From NCBI RefSeq assembly GCF_007097525.1, contig NZ_VKDD01000002.1:1211994-1275993 (forward strand): a DNA stretch of 64,000 nucleotides. Reading direction: 5' to 3'. Below the pieces are notes generated by a model, which worked only from the letters and a program-made list of their open reading frames with translations, was not told the DNA's origin and made no database searches. Of this stretch, positions 26,412 through 36,274 are shown one piece after another. This stretch comes from Thalassomonas sp. M1454. GTDB taxonomy: Bacteria > Pseudomonadota > Gammaproteobacteria > Enterobacterales > Alteromonadaceae. A program made the translations under genes and the position numbers. Every line of letters begins with the position of its first letter. Position 1 is the first letter of the stretch.

Positions 26412-28076
26412 ATGAAACTTACAAAAATAGCTCAAAATATTTTATTAACCTCAAGCATACTCACCAGCGCATTACTTAGTGGCTGTTCAAACGACAAGCC
26501 AGCAACAGAGCAACTTACCTTATTAGATAGTGCAAAACCGCGTCTTAATATTTATAAAGAGGTAGAGCTTACTGCCGACTTATCTCACCTGAGCGAACAA
26601 CAAAAACAGTTACTTTCAACTTTAATTGATGCCTCAGTAATTATGGACGATTTGTTTTGGCAACAAGCCGTTGGCCAATCTAAAAAAGATTACTTAGCAA
26701 AAATAAAAGACCCTAGTGCTCGCAAGTTTGTCGAGCTAAATTACGGTCCTTGGGATAGATTAGATAGTAATAAGCCATTTTTATCAGGAGTGAAAGCAAA
26801 ACCTGCAGGAGCACAATATTATCCAGAAGACATGAGCAAAGCTGAATTTGAAAAAAATGAGTTTAATGGCAATAAATCTTTGTACTCATTAGTTCGTAGA
26901 AATGAGGCAAATGAGCTTTACTCCATTCCATATTCAGAAGCTTATAGCGAGCAAATTGAACGAGCAGCAGCCCTTTTAGAGAAGGCAGCAACATTTGCAC
27001 AAGATAAAGAATTTGCTCAGTACTTAACTCTGCGCGCTCAAGCCTTAAGAAGTGATGATTATCAGGCGTCAGATTTTGCTTGGATGGACATGAAAAACAA
27101 TCCGATTGATGTAGTCATTGGTCCGATTGAAACTTATGAAGACCAACTTTTTGGTTACCGTGCTGGATTCGAATCTTATGTGTTAGTTAAAGATCAAAGT
27201 TGGAGTGAGCGCTTAGCAAAGTACGCTCAATATTTACCTGAACTACAAAAGAATTTACCCGTATCTAAAAAATATAAAAAAGAAGTACCTGGCTCAGATG
27301 CAGATTTAAATGCCTATGACGTAATTTATTACGCTGGTCATTCAAATGCGGGATCTAAAACTATCGCCATCAATTTACCTAATGATGAGCAAGTACAGCT
27401 AGAAAAAGGTACTCGTCGTTTACAACTTAAAAATGCGATGCAAGCAAAGTTTGACGCTATTATGTTACCAATCGCTGAGCAGTTAGTTAGCCCAGAAGAT
27501 AGAAAGCACGTAACTTTTACCGCATTTTTTGCGAATACTATGTTTCATGAAGTGGCGCACGGTTTAGGTATAAAAAATACCATCAATAATAAAGGTATGG
27601 TTCGCCAAGCGTTAAAAGAACATGCGTCTGCATTAGAAGAAGGTAAAGCGGATATTCTTGGCTTGTATATGGTACGTCAACTACTGAAAAAAGGCGCGAT
27701 TAGTGATGGCGAATTAAAAGATTATTACACCACATTTATGGCAGGTATATTCCGCTCTGTTCGCTTTGGTGCTTCAAGCGCCCATGGTAAGGCAAATATG
27801 GTTCGTTTTAATTACTTTGCTGATAATGGCGCCTTTACTAAAGACGAAGATGGTTTATACAAAGTTGATATGGATAAAATGTCAAAAGCTATCGACTCTC
27901 TTTCAGAGTTAATATTAACTATTCAGGGTAACGGCGACTATGATGGCGTTGATAAATTAGTAAAAGAAATGGGCATTGTTAGAGAAGATTTGGCAGCTGA
28001 CTTGTTAAAACTTGAGCAAGCTCAAATTCCAGTTGATATTGAGTTTAAACAAGGCAAGATAGTGTTAGATCTATAA
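26412..28076 (+). CDS. M49-like (dipeptidyl peptidase III family) metallopeptidase lipoprotein
   Basis: 554 residues with a lipoprotein signal (SALLSGC). The zinc motif is HEVAH at about residues 379-383 (FHEVAHGLG), followed 30 residues on by the ligand motif EEGKAD near 409. Classic DPP III enzymes have a six-residue HExxGH and EE-C-R-A-(E/D); a five-residue version is known in a few bacterial members (Caldithrix). The surrounding sequence (GPIETYEDQLFGYRAGFESYV, SNAGSKTIAINLPND) matches bacterial M49-like proteins. An exported dipeptidyl peptidase is likely, though the substrate is unknown. AAGGA precedes the ATG. Confidence 0.85.
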   Translation: MKLTKIAQNILLTSSILTSALLSGCSNDKPATEQLTLLDSAKPRLNIYKEVELTADLSHLSEQQKQLLSTLIDASVIMDDLFWQQAVGQSKKDYLAKIKDPSARKFVELNYGPWDRLDSNKPFLSGVKAKPAGAQYYPEDMSKAEFEKNEFNGNKSLYSLVRRNEANELYSIPYSEAYSEQIERAAALLEKAATFAQDKEFAQYLTLRAQALRSDDYQASDFAWMDMKNNPIDVVIGPIETYEDQLFGYRAGFESYVLVKDQSWSERLAKYAQYLPELQKNLPVSKKYKKEVPGSDADLNAYDVIYYAGHSNAGSKTIAINLPNDEQVQLEKGTRRLQLKNAMQAKFDAIMLPIAEQLVSPEDRKHVTFTAFFANTMFHEVAHGLGIKNTINNKGMVRQALKEHASALEEGKADILGLYMVRQLLKKGAISDGELKDYYTTFMAGIFRSVRFGASSAHGKANMVRFNYFADNGAFTKDEDGLYKVDMDKMSKAIDSLSELILTIQGNGDYDGVDKLVKEMGIVREDLAADLLKLEQAQIPVDIEFKQGKIVLDL

Positions 28077-28091
28077 ATATAGGTTAGAGAT

Positions 28092-28121
28092 TATAAAGGT
28101 CAGGTAGCCCTGACCTTTATA
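28092..28121. terminator. Hairpin between M49-like and DUF4382 genes
   Basis: TATAAAGGTCAGG, loop TAGC, then CCTGACCTTTATA. Convergent genes; little T-run, but position and stem strength suggest termination. Confidence 0.7.
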
Positions 28122-28151
28122 TAACTATTTTACCAATGTAATAAAACTCTA

Positions 28152-29189
28152 TTATTCTTTAGGAAAGTCAGCCATTACAGTTTCTCCGGTAACTACAATA
28201 ACTTCCTGAATTTCAGTATCAGGATTGGCTATGACTAATTGATCATAAACAATCGCATCATCTTGATCGCTTGCTCCACATGCAAAAGCAACGGTATAAG
28301 TCGCTTCTTCGGTATTCTCTCCACCGTCAAAACTATCGCCATTAGGAACAAAACCAATTTCATAACTATAGCTTTGATCCTCGTTCATCATTACTGGGGT
28401 ACTAGCAAATGGTAAAATTGCTGCATCGCTCGGTTTCGGGGCATCAACAGGGTATTCTTCATCATCTAAATCAACATTGTCAGTTAACATTCCTAATTCA
28501 GCATCAACATGGCTGCCTTTATATAGATAAATCATATTATTGATACTGTCACAACCAGGATTTGCCGCCATAAAAGCGTCCATATCTATATTGCCTGCAA
28601 TGGTGCCACTACTTGCACTCGACACAATCCTTACACCGTGCGGCTTAATGATGAAACCATTTTTTGCAGGATCGTTGCCACGTTGCACTAACGATTTATC
28701 TAAATCAAACTCTACGGTATAAGCAGGACCATTTTCAGTTTCAGCGGCGCCTAAAACAACATCAAATTCACCTAGTCTTAAACGCGAGCTTGGCACTTTT
28801 ATTGAATATTGTTGTGGGTCATCAATTAACAATACATAAGAGCCTGAATCTACAACAAGCAACTCAAGTGAGTGTGTACCTACAGGAATAACGACATCAT
28901 CATCTTCACTAATAATAGTTAATTGTTCACTTCCTGGAAAATCCAGTAAATTAATTTTAACCGTTTCATTACCATCAAAACTATTGATAACGACATCATC
29001 TTGCCCTTCAATAATCACAGTAACAGCGTCTATTTCGATATTAACTTCATCGGCATCATCAACAACGGCATCGGACACGCCTAGTGAAAACGCCACATCA
29101 AGCTCAGGGGAACTATCATTATTGTCACTATCACAACTAAGCAGTAAAATACCTGCAATAGGAATAATAAATAATAATTTAATATTCAT
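28152..29189 (-). CDS. DUF4382-domain lipoprotein, strongly acidic
   Basis: 345 residues from the ATG at 29189, which follows AAGGATTTAACT (frame open to 29210). A lipobox ILLLSC gives a cysteine near residue 19. The segment GVSDAVVDDADEVNIEIDAVTVI, INLLDFPGSEQL, the aspartate-rich turns and PSSRLRLGEFDVVLG match the DUF4382 beta-sandwich found in marine bacteria; FDLDKSLVQR and FIIKPHGVRIV complete it. The chain is rich in Asp and Glu, suggesting a surface-exposed protein, perhaps calcium- or polysaccharide-binding. The C-terminal half (about 200-345) carries two Cys and no recognised domain. Function unknown. Confidence 0.78.
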   Translation of the reverse strand: MNIKLLFIIPIAGILLLSCDSDNNDSSPELDVAFSLGVSDAVVDDADEVNIEIDAVTVIIEGQDDVVINSFDGNETVKINLLDFPGSEQLTIISEDDDVVIPVGTHSLELLVVDSGSYVLLIDDPQQYSIKVPSSRLRLGEFDVVLGAAETENGPAYTVEFDLDKSLVQRGNDPAKNGFIIKPHGVRIVSSASSGTIAGNIDMDAFMAANPGCDSINNMIYLYKGSHVDAELGMLTDNVDLDDEEYPVDAPKPSDAAILPFASTPVMMNEDQSYSYEIGFVPNGDSFDGGENTEEATYTVAFACGASDQDDAIVYDQLVIANPDTEIQEVIVVTGETVMADFPKE

Positions 29190-29267
29190 AGTTAAATCCT
29201 TAGTATGCATAACTCCGGGATCTTAAGCTTAGTCCAAAACCAATTTTTATATAAATATAGGGCAAAA

Positions 29268-29294
29268 AAAATCCTTAAATAAATTTAAGGATTT
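29268..29294 (-). terminator. thiI terminator
   Basis: AAATCCTTAAAT with complement and a two-base centre; on the minus strand it is followed by TTTTTTTGCC. Confidence 0.85.
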
Positions 29295-29333
29295 CATCAT
29301 AAAGTTCTTTTGCTTAGGTAATAATCATCTATC

Positions 29334-30797
29334 TTACGGTCGATAAACCTTAACGTTCATAAAGCCATTATCGTGCAAATATAAAGCTTGTAACTTACTC
29401 ATAACACCACGGTCACAATATAAAAGATAAGTTTTATCTTTAGCTAAATCACCAAATTGGGTAGCAAGTTTATAAAATGGAATGTGTTTTACTTCAACAT
29501 TACCTAATTCAAGAGGATTAGCATCTTCTTCTTCTGGGCTGCGAATATCTAACACAACGTTATCGTGACCTGCACTATCAACAGTTTCAACAGAAGCTAC
29601 CGCTTGGATCTCTTCTTCCGTTTCTTTACCTATATCTCGTATATCGATAATACGAGACTCTGCAACAACACTGTCTAGCACGCTCATATCAAACTTAGCT
29701 TCTTCTGCTTCAATTTTAGATAAAACAGCTTTTACTGTTGGGCTTTTAGAAATAACGCCGCAGTACTCTGGGATAGTTTTTGAAAAATCTTCAGTACCGA
29801 TTGTGCGCGCAATATTGATAATATCTTGTTTATCGTAAGCAGCCAGAGGACGTAAAATTAGCGTATCCGTTACTCGGTCAATAACATTAAGGTTTGTTAA
29901 TGTTTGGCTAGAAACCTGCCCTAATGCTTCACCGGTGATTAATGCTTGAATGCCCATTTTATCAGCAACTTGTGCTGCTGCTCGCATCATCATACGTTTA
30001 AGTACAACACCCATTTGACCGTTTTCAACATTATCAAGAATTTCAGCAACAACAGGTTCAAAATCAATGGTAATGAATTTTACTTTATGCGAGGCACCAA
30101 ATTTATTCCAAAGGTAATAACTAATTTGTTTCACCCCTAACTCATGAGCAGAGCCGCCTAAGTTAAAGAAACAGTAGTGAGTACGTGCACCTTTTTTAAT
30201 TAATTGGTAACTTGAAACAGCAGAATCAAAGCCACCTGACATTAAAGACAATACATCTTCTTGAGTCGCAATTGGGAAACCGCCAAGACCTTGATGGCGC
30301 TCGGTAACAATAAATAATTTATCTTGGTTAACTTCAATGCGTATAGTTACATCAGGCTTTTTCAATTGCACGCGAGCACTGTCAACATTTTGGTTAAGAC
30401 CACCACCAACATACTGCTCAAGCTCTAACGAGCTAAAGTCATGTTCACCGGTGCGTTTGGCGCGTACACAGAAACTTTTATTTTCAATGGTTTTGGCATG
30501 CACTTCTAATGTTTGTTCAAAAACATTATGTAAGTCGGTAAATTCACGTTGCTGAACTTCTAAGAAAAAAGTAATACCTGGCACACATTTTAATGTGTCA
30601 ATTAACGCGATGCGAATATCTTCATCGGTATTTTTGGTTGTTACTTCAATGCTATCCCAATTCACTTTGGTTTTAACCTGATCGTCAATACGGCGCAGGA
30701 CATTACGAATATTAGAATCTAATATTTTAGTAAAACGTTTGCGAACGGGACGAGATTTGATAGCAATTTCAGACTGCAATTTTACGATAAATTTCAT
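29334..30797 (-). CDS. thiI: tRNA 4-thiouridine synthetase ThiI (with rhodanese domain)
   Basis: 487 residues. An N-terminal ferredoxin-like and THUMP region (about 1-165) leads to the PP-loop SGGFDSAVS (near 185-193), the adenylation domain with [10 protein letters not shown] (Cys equivalent to Cys344), and a C-terminal rhodanese domain with the persulfide Cys in [13 protein letters not shown] (equivalent to Cys456). All catalytic residues for s4U8 in tRNA are present, and the rhodanese extension also supports thiazole synthesis. It takes sulfur from IscS, encoded in this window. Divergent from xseB. Confidence 0.96.
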   Translation of the reverse strand: MKFIVKLQSEIAIKSRPVRKRFTKILDSNIRNVLRRIDDQVKTKVNWDSIEVTTKNTDEDIRIALIDTLKCVPGITFFLEVQQREFTDLHNVFEQTLEVHAKTIENKSFCVRAKRTGEHDFSSLELEQYVGGGLNQNVDSARVQLKKPDVTIRIEVNQDKLFIVTERHQGLGGFPIATQEDVLSLMSGGFDSAVSSYQLIKKGARTHYCFFNLGGSAHELGVKQISYYLWNKFGASHKVKFITIDFEPVVAEILDNVENGQMGVVLKRMMMRAAAQVADKMGIQALITGEALGQVSSQTLTNLNVIDRVTDTLILRPLAAYDKQDIINIARTIGTEDFSKTIPEYCGVISKSPTVKAVLSKIEAEEAKFDMSVLDSVVAESRIIDIRDIGKETEEEIQAVASVETVDSAGHDNVVLDIRSPEEEDANPLELGNVEVKHIPFYKLATQFGDLAKDKTYLLYCDRGVMSKLQALYLHDNGFMNVKVYRP

Positions 30798-30885
30798 TAA
30801 CTAAACCATTTAAATAAAAAACCGCCGCATTATACACTATGTACTACCTATAGTAACGTTTCACTTTGTAATAACAATTACATTA

Positions 30886-30939
30886 AATCTAAGCGCTATT
30901 TAATTACATAAAATAATACAATAAAATAGCGCTTAGATT
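30886..30939. repeat. 16-bp perfect inverted repeat in the thiI/xseB promoter region
   Basis: AATCTAAGCGCTATTT at 30886-30901 and its exact complement AAATAGCGCTTAGATT at 30924-30939, separated by a 22-base AT-only-but-one spacer. It lies between the divergent thiI and xseB genes, so it cannot be a gene-end terminator. A related CTTAGATT/CTAAGCGC pairing forms the rdgC terminator at 19764-19800. Confidence 0.85.
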
Positions 30940-31016
30940 GACCAAAAGGCCGCTCTAATGTAATGTTGCGGCTATAGATAAAATCCTCAATATATCTCAC
31001 ATGAAAGGTGAAAACT

Positions 31017-31259
31017 TTGGTAAAAAAAACCGAAAACATAAGCTTTGAGCAATCAATTAACGAACTTGAATCGATCGTTAACGATCTAGAACAAGGCGAT
31101 TTAAGTTTAGAAGATTCAATGACTCTGTTTGAGCGTGGTTTAAACCTAAGTCAAGCCAGTCAAGAGAAGTTGAGTCAAGCAGAACAAAAAATTCAAATTC
31201 TTTTAAACAAAGATGGCGAAGAGCAATTACAAGACTTTGATGCGAGCCAGGCAGACTAA
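31017..31259 (+). CDS. xseB: Exodeoxyribonuclease VII small subunit XseB
   Basis: 80 residues from a TTG start at 31017, placed after AAAGGTGAAAAC; an in-frame GTG at 31008 is itself part of that ribosome site. The TTG start gives MVKKTENISFEQSINELESIV and exactly the usual 80-residue length. A coiled-coil helical hairpin with LEQGDLSLEDSMTLFERG identifies the family. XseB helices wrap the XseA nuclease core. First gene of xseB-ispA-dxs, the standard gammaproteobacterial order; ispA starts one base after its stop. Confidence 0.93.
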   Translation: MVKKTENISFEQSINELESIVNDLEQGDLSLEDSMTLFERGLNLSQASQEKLSQAEQKIQILLNKDGEEQLQDFDASQAD

Positions 31260-31260
31260 C

Positions 31261-32151
31261 GTGATCCAACTTGAAAACTTAGCTAATTATCAAGCTCGTA
31301 TTGATGGTTATTTAACAGAGCAATTACAAGCCATCGAGATTAACGATCAACGCTTATTTGATGCCATGAGTTATGGTTTACTTATTGGCGGTAAGCGTAT
31401 GCGCCCATATTTAGCCTATGTAACAGGTGATATGTTAGATATTCCACCATCTGATATTGACCCGATTGCTGCGGCCATTGAGTGTATTCATGCATATTCA
31501 TTATTACATGATGATTTACCCGCGATGGATGACGATGATTTACGCCGAGGCAAACCAACTTGTCATAAGAAGTTTGATGAAGCGACTGCTATATTAGCCG
31601 GCGATAGTTTACAAACTTTAGCCTTTGAAATTATCAGCAATCATGACTTTGTATCTATTGATGCTAAAGCGCAAATAAAATTAATTGCTCATTTAAGTAA
31701 AGCTGCTGGTTATCAAGGTATGTGCGGTGGCCAAGCTATGGACTTAGCGGCAACTGATAAGCAAGTTTCTATTGAACATCTACAAACGATTCATAAGTTA
31801 AAAACAGGGGCATTATTGCAAGCGGCAATTTTAATGCCTACACTTTGTCGTAATGATTTACCACTTGCTACGTATCAAGGTTTACAAGATTTTGCAGCCA
31901 AAATTGGCTTAGCTTATCAAGTACATGACGACATTATCGACATTACCAGCAGTGAAGAAACATTAGGAAAACCGGCAGGCTCTGATGTAGAGGCAGGTAA
32001 ATCGACCTATCCTGCTCTACTTGGTTTAGAAGGTGCTATTGAAAAAGAGCAACAGTTATTTCAACAAGCTCTTCACGCATTAGCTAGTTTGCCTTACAAT
32101 ACACAAAATCTATCGAATTTTTCTACGTTTATTATTAAACGTGCTCATTAA
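31261..32151 (+). CDS. ispA: Farnesyl diphosphate synthase IspA
   Basis: 296 residues from a GTG at 31261, one base after the xseB stop, preceded by CCAGGCAG. The frame is open further upstream (to 31213), but that would overlap xseB by 47 bases. The two aspartate-rich motifs are DDLPAMDDDD and DDIID, with GGKRMRP for substrate phosphate binding. It condenses IPP with DMAPP and GPP to FPP, feeding ubiquinone and undecaprenyl synthesis. Length matches E. coli IspA (299). Coupled to dxs, which supplies the precursor pathway. Confidence 0.96.
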   Translation: MIQLENLANYQARIDGYLTEQLQAIEINDQRLFDAMSYGLLIGGKRMRPYLAYVTGDMLDIPPSDIDPIAAAIECIHAYSLLHDDLPAMDDDDLRRGKPTCHKKFDEATAILAGDSLQTLAFEIISNHDFVSIDAKAQIKLIAHLSKAAGYQGMCGGQAMDLAATDKQVSIEHLQTIHKLKTGALLQAAILMPTLCRNDLPLATYQGLQDFAAKIGLAYQVHDDIIDITSSEETLGKPAGSDVEAGKSTYPALLGLEGAIEKEQQLFQQALHALASLPYNTQNLSNFSTFIIKRAH

Positions 32152-32166
32152 GTTGCCTTATTTTAT

Positions 32167-34029
32167 ATGACTATCGATTTGTCTCAATACCCATTATTAG
32201 CAAACATCAACAAGCCTGAGCAATTGCGCGAACTTCCGCAAGAGCAACTTAAACAGGTAAGCGATGAGTTGCGTAGCTATTTACTTAATTCTGTAAGTAA
32301 AAGCAGTGGCCACTTTGCTTCCGGTTTAGGCGTTATTGAACTAACAGTCGCTCTGCACTATGTCTTTAATACCCCTGTAGATAATTTAATTTGGGATGTT
32401 GGCCACCAAGCTTACCCACATAAAATATTAACGGGTCGCCGCGAACAGTTACACACTATCCGTCAAAAAGATGGTTTGCACCCTTTTCCTTGGCGTGAAG
32501 AAAGCGAATACGATGTATTAAGCGTAGGCCATTCAAGTACTTCTATTTCTGCTGCTGTAGGTTTAGCCGTTGCAGCAGATAAAGAAGGCAAAAACCGCAA
32601 AACGGTTGCCGTAATTGGTGATGGCGCGATGACTGCCGGTATGGCTTTTGAAGCATTAAACCATGGCGGTGATATACATAAAGATATGCTTATTGTTTTA
32701 AACGATAACGACATGTCAATTTCGGAAAATGTTGGCGCGTTAAACACGCATCTAGCCAAACTACTTTCAGGTAGCCTTTATACTGGCTTGCGTGAGAAAT
32801 CAAAAAGAATCTTAGGCTCTATACCGCCAATTAAAGAGCTTGCATCTAAAGCTGAAGAGCACTTAAAGGGTATGGTTGTACCATCTACATTCTTTGAAGA
32901 GCTAGGCTTTAATTATATCGGCCCAATTGATGGTCATGATGTTTCGTCCTTAGTTGATACAGTGCGTAATATGAGTACCCTTAAGGGCCCACAAATATTG
33001 CACGTAATTACCACTAAAGGTAAAGGTTACGAACAGGCAGAGCAAGATCCAATTAAATATCATGCGGTGCCTAAATTTGACCCAACGAGTGAAAGTTTAC
33101 CTAAGAGTAAGCCTGGCTTACCAACATACTCTAAAATTTTTGGTGACTGGTTATGTGCAACAGCTGCCGTTGATGACAAGCTAATGGCCGTAACGCCGGC
33201 AATGCGTGAAGGCTCTGGCATGGTTGAATTTAGCCAGCGTTTCCCTAAGCAATATTTCGATGTGGCTATTGCTGAGCAACATGCTGTTACCTTTGCCGCA
33301 GGTTTAGCCATTGCTGGTCAAAATGCTGTTGTTGCGATTTACTCAAGCTTTTTACAACGTGCTTATGATCAGCTAATCCATGATGTTGCTATTCAAAACT
33401 TACCAGTATTATTTGCCATAGACAGAGCTGGTATTGTTGGCGCTGACGGTCCTACTCATCAAGGTTCATTTGATTTATCGTTTATGCGCTGTGTACCAAA
33501 CTTAGTTATTATGGCGCCATCCGATGAAGCTGAATGTCAATTAATGCTAAACACAGGCCACAAGCATAATGGCCCAGCAGCTGTTCGTTACCCTCGAGGT
33601 ACTGGCACAGGGGCTCAATTACCTTCTATTGATGAAACTATTGAGATTGGTAAAGGTTTAGTTAAAAGTCAGGGCGAGAATATTGCTATTTTGGCCTTTG
33701 GTACAATTCTACAAGAAGCTGAATTAGCCGCAAAAGCGCTCAACGCAACCGTAGTTGATATGCGTTTTGTTAAGCCAATTGATGAAGCTTTATTGCTTGA
33801 GCTAGGCAACTCTCATACATACTTTATTACCGTTGAAGATAATGCCATTGCTGGCGGTGCTGGCTCTGCTGTTAATGAATTTGTACAAGCGAATAAGTTA
33901 AACCTAAACACATTAAATATTGGTTTACCCGATAGTTTCATTAAGCATGGCACACAAGAAGAAATTCATGCAGAACTTGGTCTAGACAGCCAAGGTATTT
34001 TAAAACAAATAAATGCTTTTATGAGCTAA
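32167..34029 (+). CDS. dxs: 1-deoxy-D-xylulose-5-phosphate synthase Dxs
   Basis: 620 residues. Thiamin diphosphate site [15 protein letters not shown] with NDNDMSIS, catalytic His in VGHQAYPHK, and the transketolase-like middle and C-terminal domains ([28 protein letters not shown]). It makes DXP from pyruvate and glyceraldehyde-3-phosphate, the first step of the MEP isoprenoid pathway. Third gene of the xseB-ispA-dxs operon with a 15-base gap and little ribosome-site sequence, so translational coupling is possible. Confidence 0.97.
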   Translation: MTIDLSQYPLLANINKPEQLRELPQEQLKQVSDELRSYLLNSVSKSSGHFASGLGVIELTVALHYVFNTPVDNLIWDVGHQAYPHKILTGRREQLHTIRQKDGLHPFPWREESEYDVLSVGHSSTSISAAVGLAVAADKEGKNRKTVAVIGDGAMTAGMAFEALNHGGDIHKDMLIVLNDNDMSISENVGALNTHLAKLLSGSLYTGLREKSKRILGSIPPIKELASKAEEHLKGMVVPSTFFEELGFNYIGPIDGHDVSSLVDTVRNMSTLKGPQILHVITTKGKGYEQAEQDPIKYHAVPKFDPTSESLPKSKPGLPTYSKIFGDWLCATAAVDDKLMAVTPAMREGSGMVEFSQRFPKQYFDVAIAEQHAVTFAAGLAIAGQNAVVAIYSSFLQRAYDQLIHDVAIQNLPVLFAIDRAGIVGADGPTHQGSFDLSFMRCVPNLVIMAPSDEAECQLMLNTGHKHNGPAAVRYPRGTGTGAQLPSIDETIEIGKGLVKSQGENIAILAFGTILQEAELAAKALNATVVDMRFVKPIDEALLLELGNSHTYFITVEDNAIAGGAGSAVNEFVQANKLNLNTLNIGLPDSFIKHGTQEEIHAELGLDSQGILKQINAFMS

Positions 34030-34064
34030 GCTCTTTAACTAATTGCAATTGTAATATTGAAAAT

Positions 34065-34093
34065 AAGCCCTAATATTTAATATGTTAGGGCTT
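34065..34093 (+). terminator. dxs operon terminator
   Basis: AAGCCCTAA / TTAGGGCTT stem with an eleven-base AT-rich loop, then TTTTTATA. Confidence 0.88.
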
Positions 34094-34133
34094 TTTTATA
34101 CTCAGTTTAAATAAACACTTTTTAAGGATACAC

Positions 34134-35066
34134 ATGGCCGGTTCAAGCCTATTTGCGTTAATTGATAAAATTGCAGTTGCATTAGATGATGTAGCACTAA
34201 TGACTAAAGTTGCCGCTAAAAAGACAGCAGGTGTTCTTGGTGATGACTTAGCGCTAAATGCTCAGCAAGTACAAGGTGTTAATGCTGATAGAGAACTTCC
34301 TGTTGTTTGGGCTGTAGCTAAAGGCTCCTTCATAAACAAGCTTATTCTTGTTCCTGCGGCGCTCCTTATTAGCGCCTTTATACCCTGGCTGATCACGCCT
34401 TTACTAATGTGCGGTGGCTTGTACTTATGCTTTGAAGGGGTAGAAAAAATAGCCCATAGTTTATTTACCTCCAAAATAGACAAAGAGGCTGAGCACAAAC
34501 AAGATCTTGATGCCTTATTAGATCCTAACATTGATATGATGGCGTATGAGAAAGATAAAATAAAAGGTGCGATTAAAACTGACTTTATTTTATCTGCTGA
34601 GATAATTGTGATTGCCTTAGGTACGGTACAAGATAAAAGCATTATGGAGCAAACAAGCGTGGTTTCTCTTATTGCGTTAATAATGACAGTTGGTGTTTAC
34701 GGACTTGTTGCCGGTATCGTTAAGCTTGATGATTTTGGTTTACACCTAATTAAGCAACCGATACAAAATGTGTGGAGTAAAGTTAAACACGGCTTTGGTA
34801 ACTTCTTATTAAGCTTCGCGCCAAAGTTAATGAAAACATTAGCCATTGTTGGTACTGCAGCCATGTTCTTAGTTGGGGGCGGAATTATTGCTCACGGCTT
34901 ACCTGCCCTACACCACCTAGTTACTGACATTGAAGCAAGTATAAGCTCAGAATTAATCACTTGGTTTGTAGCACCAACATTCAATGCCATTGTTGGTATC
35001 ATTGCCGGTGCAATTGCTTTAACACTCGTTAGTGTTTCCTGTAAAATTTATAAGGGTTTGGCTTAA
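34134..35066 (+). CDS. yedI: DUF808 inner-membrane protein YedI
   Basis: 310 residues. The DUF808 start MAGSSLFALIDKIAVALDDVALMTKVAAKKTAGVLGDDLALNAQQV is diagnostic. Several membrane helices follow (about 75-100, 150-200, 235-260, 275-300), with the charged linker EKIAHSLFTSKIDKEAEHKQD between. AAGGATACAC precedes the ATG. The function of the family is unknown; the gene stands alone between two terminators. Confidence 0.92.
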   Translation: MAGSSLFALIDKIAVALDDVALMTKVAAKKTAGVLGDDLALNAQQVQGVNADRELPVVWAVAKGSFINKLILVPAALLISAFIPWLITPLLMCGGLYLCFEGVEKIAHSLFTSKIDKEAEHKQDLDALLDPNIDMMAYEKDKIKGAIKTDFILSAEIIVIALGTVQDKSIMEQTSVVSLIALIMTVGVYGLVAGIVKLDDFGLHLIKQPIQNVWSKVKHGFGNFLLSFAPKLMKTLAIVGTAAMFLVGGGIIAHGLPALHHLVTDIEASISSELITWFVAPTFNAIVGIIAGAIALTLVSVSCKIYKGLA

Positions 35067-35106
35067 GCAATAACCTTTGTAGTAATAATTTCATTGAACA
35101 TATAAA

Positions 35107-35138
35107 AAAGCCCTAATACTGGCAAGTATTAGGGCTTT
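35107..35138. terminator. Bidirectional terminator between yedI and ribBX
   Basis: AAAGCCCTAATACT / AGTATTAGGGCTTT around GGCA. A perfect 14-bp stem between convergent genes; shares the AGCCCTAATA core with the dxs terminator 1 kb away. Confidence 0.92.
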
Positions 35139-35157
35139 GTTCGTAAATAATTACCGA

Positions 35158-36267
35158 TTAATCAGCGATGTATTCAACAATCTCTAAACCAAAACCACCT
35201 AATGAATGGTATTTAGTTTGCGAGCTAAGTAAGCGCATTTTACACACACCTAAATTAGCAAGGATTTGCGAACCAACACCAACGTTTCGAGAGCCAACGT
35301 GTTTATTTACTTCGTTAACTTCAATACCTTGATCTTGTTGTGCATATTTTTCAACTTGCTTAATAAGTTGCTCTGGTGATTCGTGCTTACCAAGTAATAC
35401 AAGTACGCCACCTTCTTTACCAATACGCTCAAGTGCATTGCCAATTGGCCAAGTGTTTTTGCTATCACGCGTTGAAAATAATAAATCGCGGAACGTATTT
35501 TCTAAATGCACACGTACTAAGGTAGGCTGTTCAGCTTTGATTTCACCCTTAGTTAGCGCAAAGTGCGTTTGGCCATCGATAGAGTCTGTAAAAGCAACTA
35601 AATCAAAGTCACCGTAAACGGTTGGCAGTTTACATTCGCTAACACGCTTAATCGTTGTTTCTGTGGCATTACGATATTCAATTAAATCGGCAATGGTACC
35701 CATTTTGATATCATGCTTTTTAGCGATAATTTCAAGATCGCCACGGCGTGCCATGGTGCCATCTTCATTTAATATTTCAACGATAACAGCAGCTGGCTCA
35801 CAACCTGCCATACGGGCTAAATCAACACCAGCTTCAGTATGGCCAGCACGGTTAAGTACCCCGCCATCTTTGGCTATTAATGGAAAGATATGACCTGGTT
35901 GCACAATTGAGCGATGGTCGGCATTTTTATCACATGCCGCTAATACTGTAGTAGCACGATCGGCTGCAGAAATACCTGTAGTAACGCCACGTGCAGCTTC
36001 AATTGAAACCGTAAAGTTGGTGGTGAACTGGGCATCGTTTTTATCAACCATTAACGGTAGCTTTAACGTTGCACACTTGTCTTTTGACATTGGCATACAA
36101 ATTAAGCCACGACCATGAGTCGCCATAAAGTTAATAGCTTCTGGCGTAACTTTTTCAGCCGCCATAATGAAGTCGCCTTCGTTTTCACGGTCTTCATCAT
36201 CCATCAAGATAACCATTTTACCAAGAGCAATATCGTCAATGATCTCTTGTGGGGTATTTAAATTCAT
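35158..36267 (-). CDS. ribBX: 3,4-dihydroxy-2-butanone-4-phosphate synthase with degenerate GTP cyclohydrolase II domain (RibBX)
   Basis: 369 residues. The N-terminal RibB domain (about 1-200) has the catalytic acidic loop [21 protein letters not shown] and [14 protein letters not shown], so ribulose-5-phosphate conversion should be intact. The C-terminal domain is recognisably GTP cyclohydrolase II in fold ([22 protein letters not shown]) but lacks the zinc cysteines: where an active enzyme has RVHSECLTGD and RCDCG, this has [14 protein letters not shown]. That matches the RibBX variant described in Shewanella and other Proteobacteria. A separate RibA must exist elsewhere. Last gene of nrdR-ribD-ribE-ribBX, 7 bases after ribE, with AAAGG upstream. 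Confidence 0.93.
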   Translation of the reverse strand: MNLNTPQEIIDDIALGKMVILMDDEDRENEGDFIMAAEKVTPEAINFMATHGRGLICMPMSKDKCATLKLPLMVDKNDAQFTTNFTVSIEAARGVTTGISAADRATTVLAACDKNADHRSIVQPGHIFPLIAKDGGVLNRAGHTEAGVDLARMAGCEPAAVIVEILNEDGTMARRGDLEIIAKKHDIKMGTIADLIEYRNATETTIKRVSECKLPTVYGDFDLVAFTDSIDGQTHFALTKGEIKAEQPTLVRVHLENTFRDLLFSTRDSKNTWPIGNALERIGKEGGVLVLLGKHESPEQLIKQVEKYAQQDQGIEVNEVNKHVGSRNVGVGSQILANLGVCKMRLLSSQTKYHSLGGFGLEIVEYIAD

Positions 36268-36274
36268 ATTGTAT

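Noticed and set aside
34262-34642. 126-residue frame antisense to yedI
   Set aside because: Opposite strand of a well-recognised DUF808 gene, no own ribosome site.
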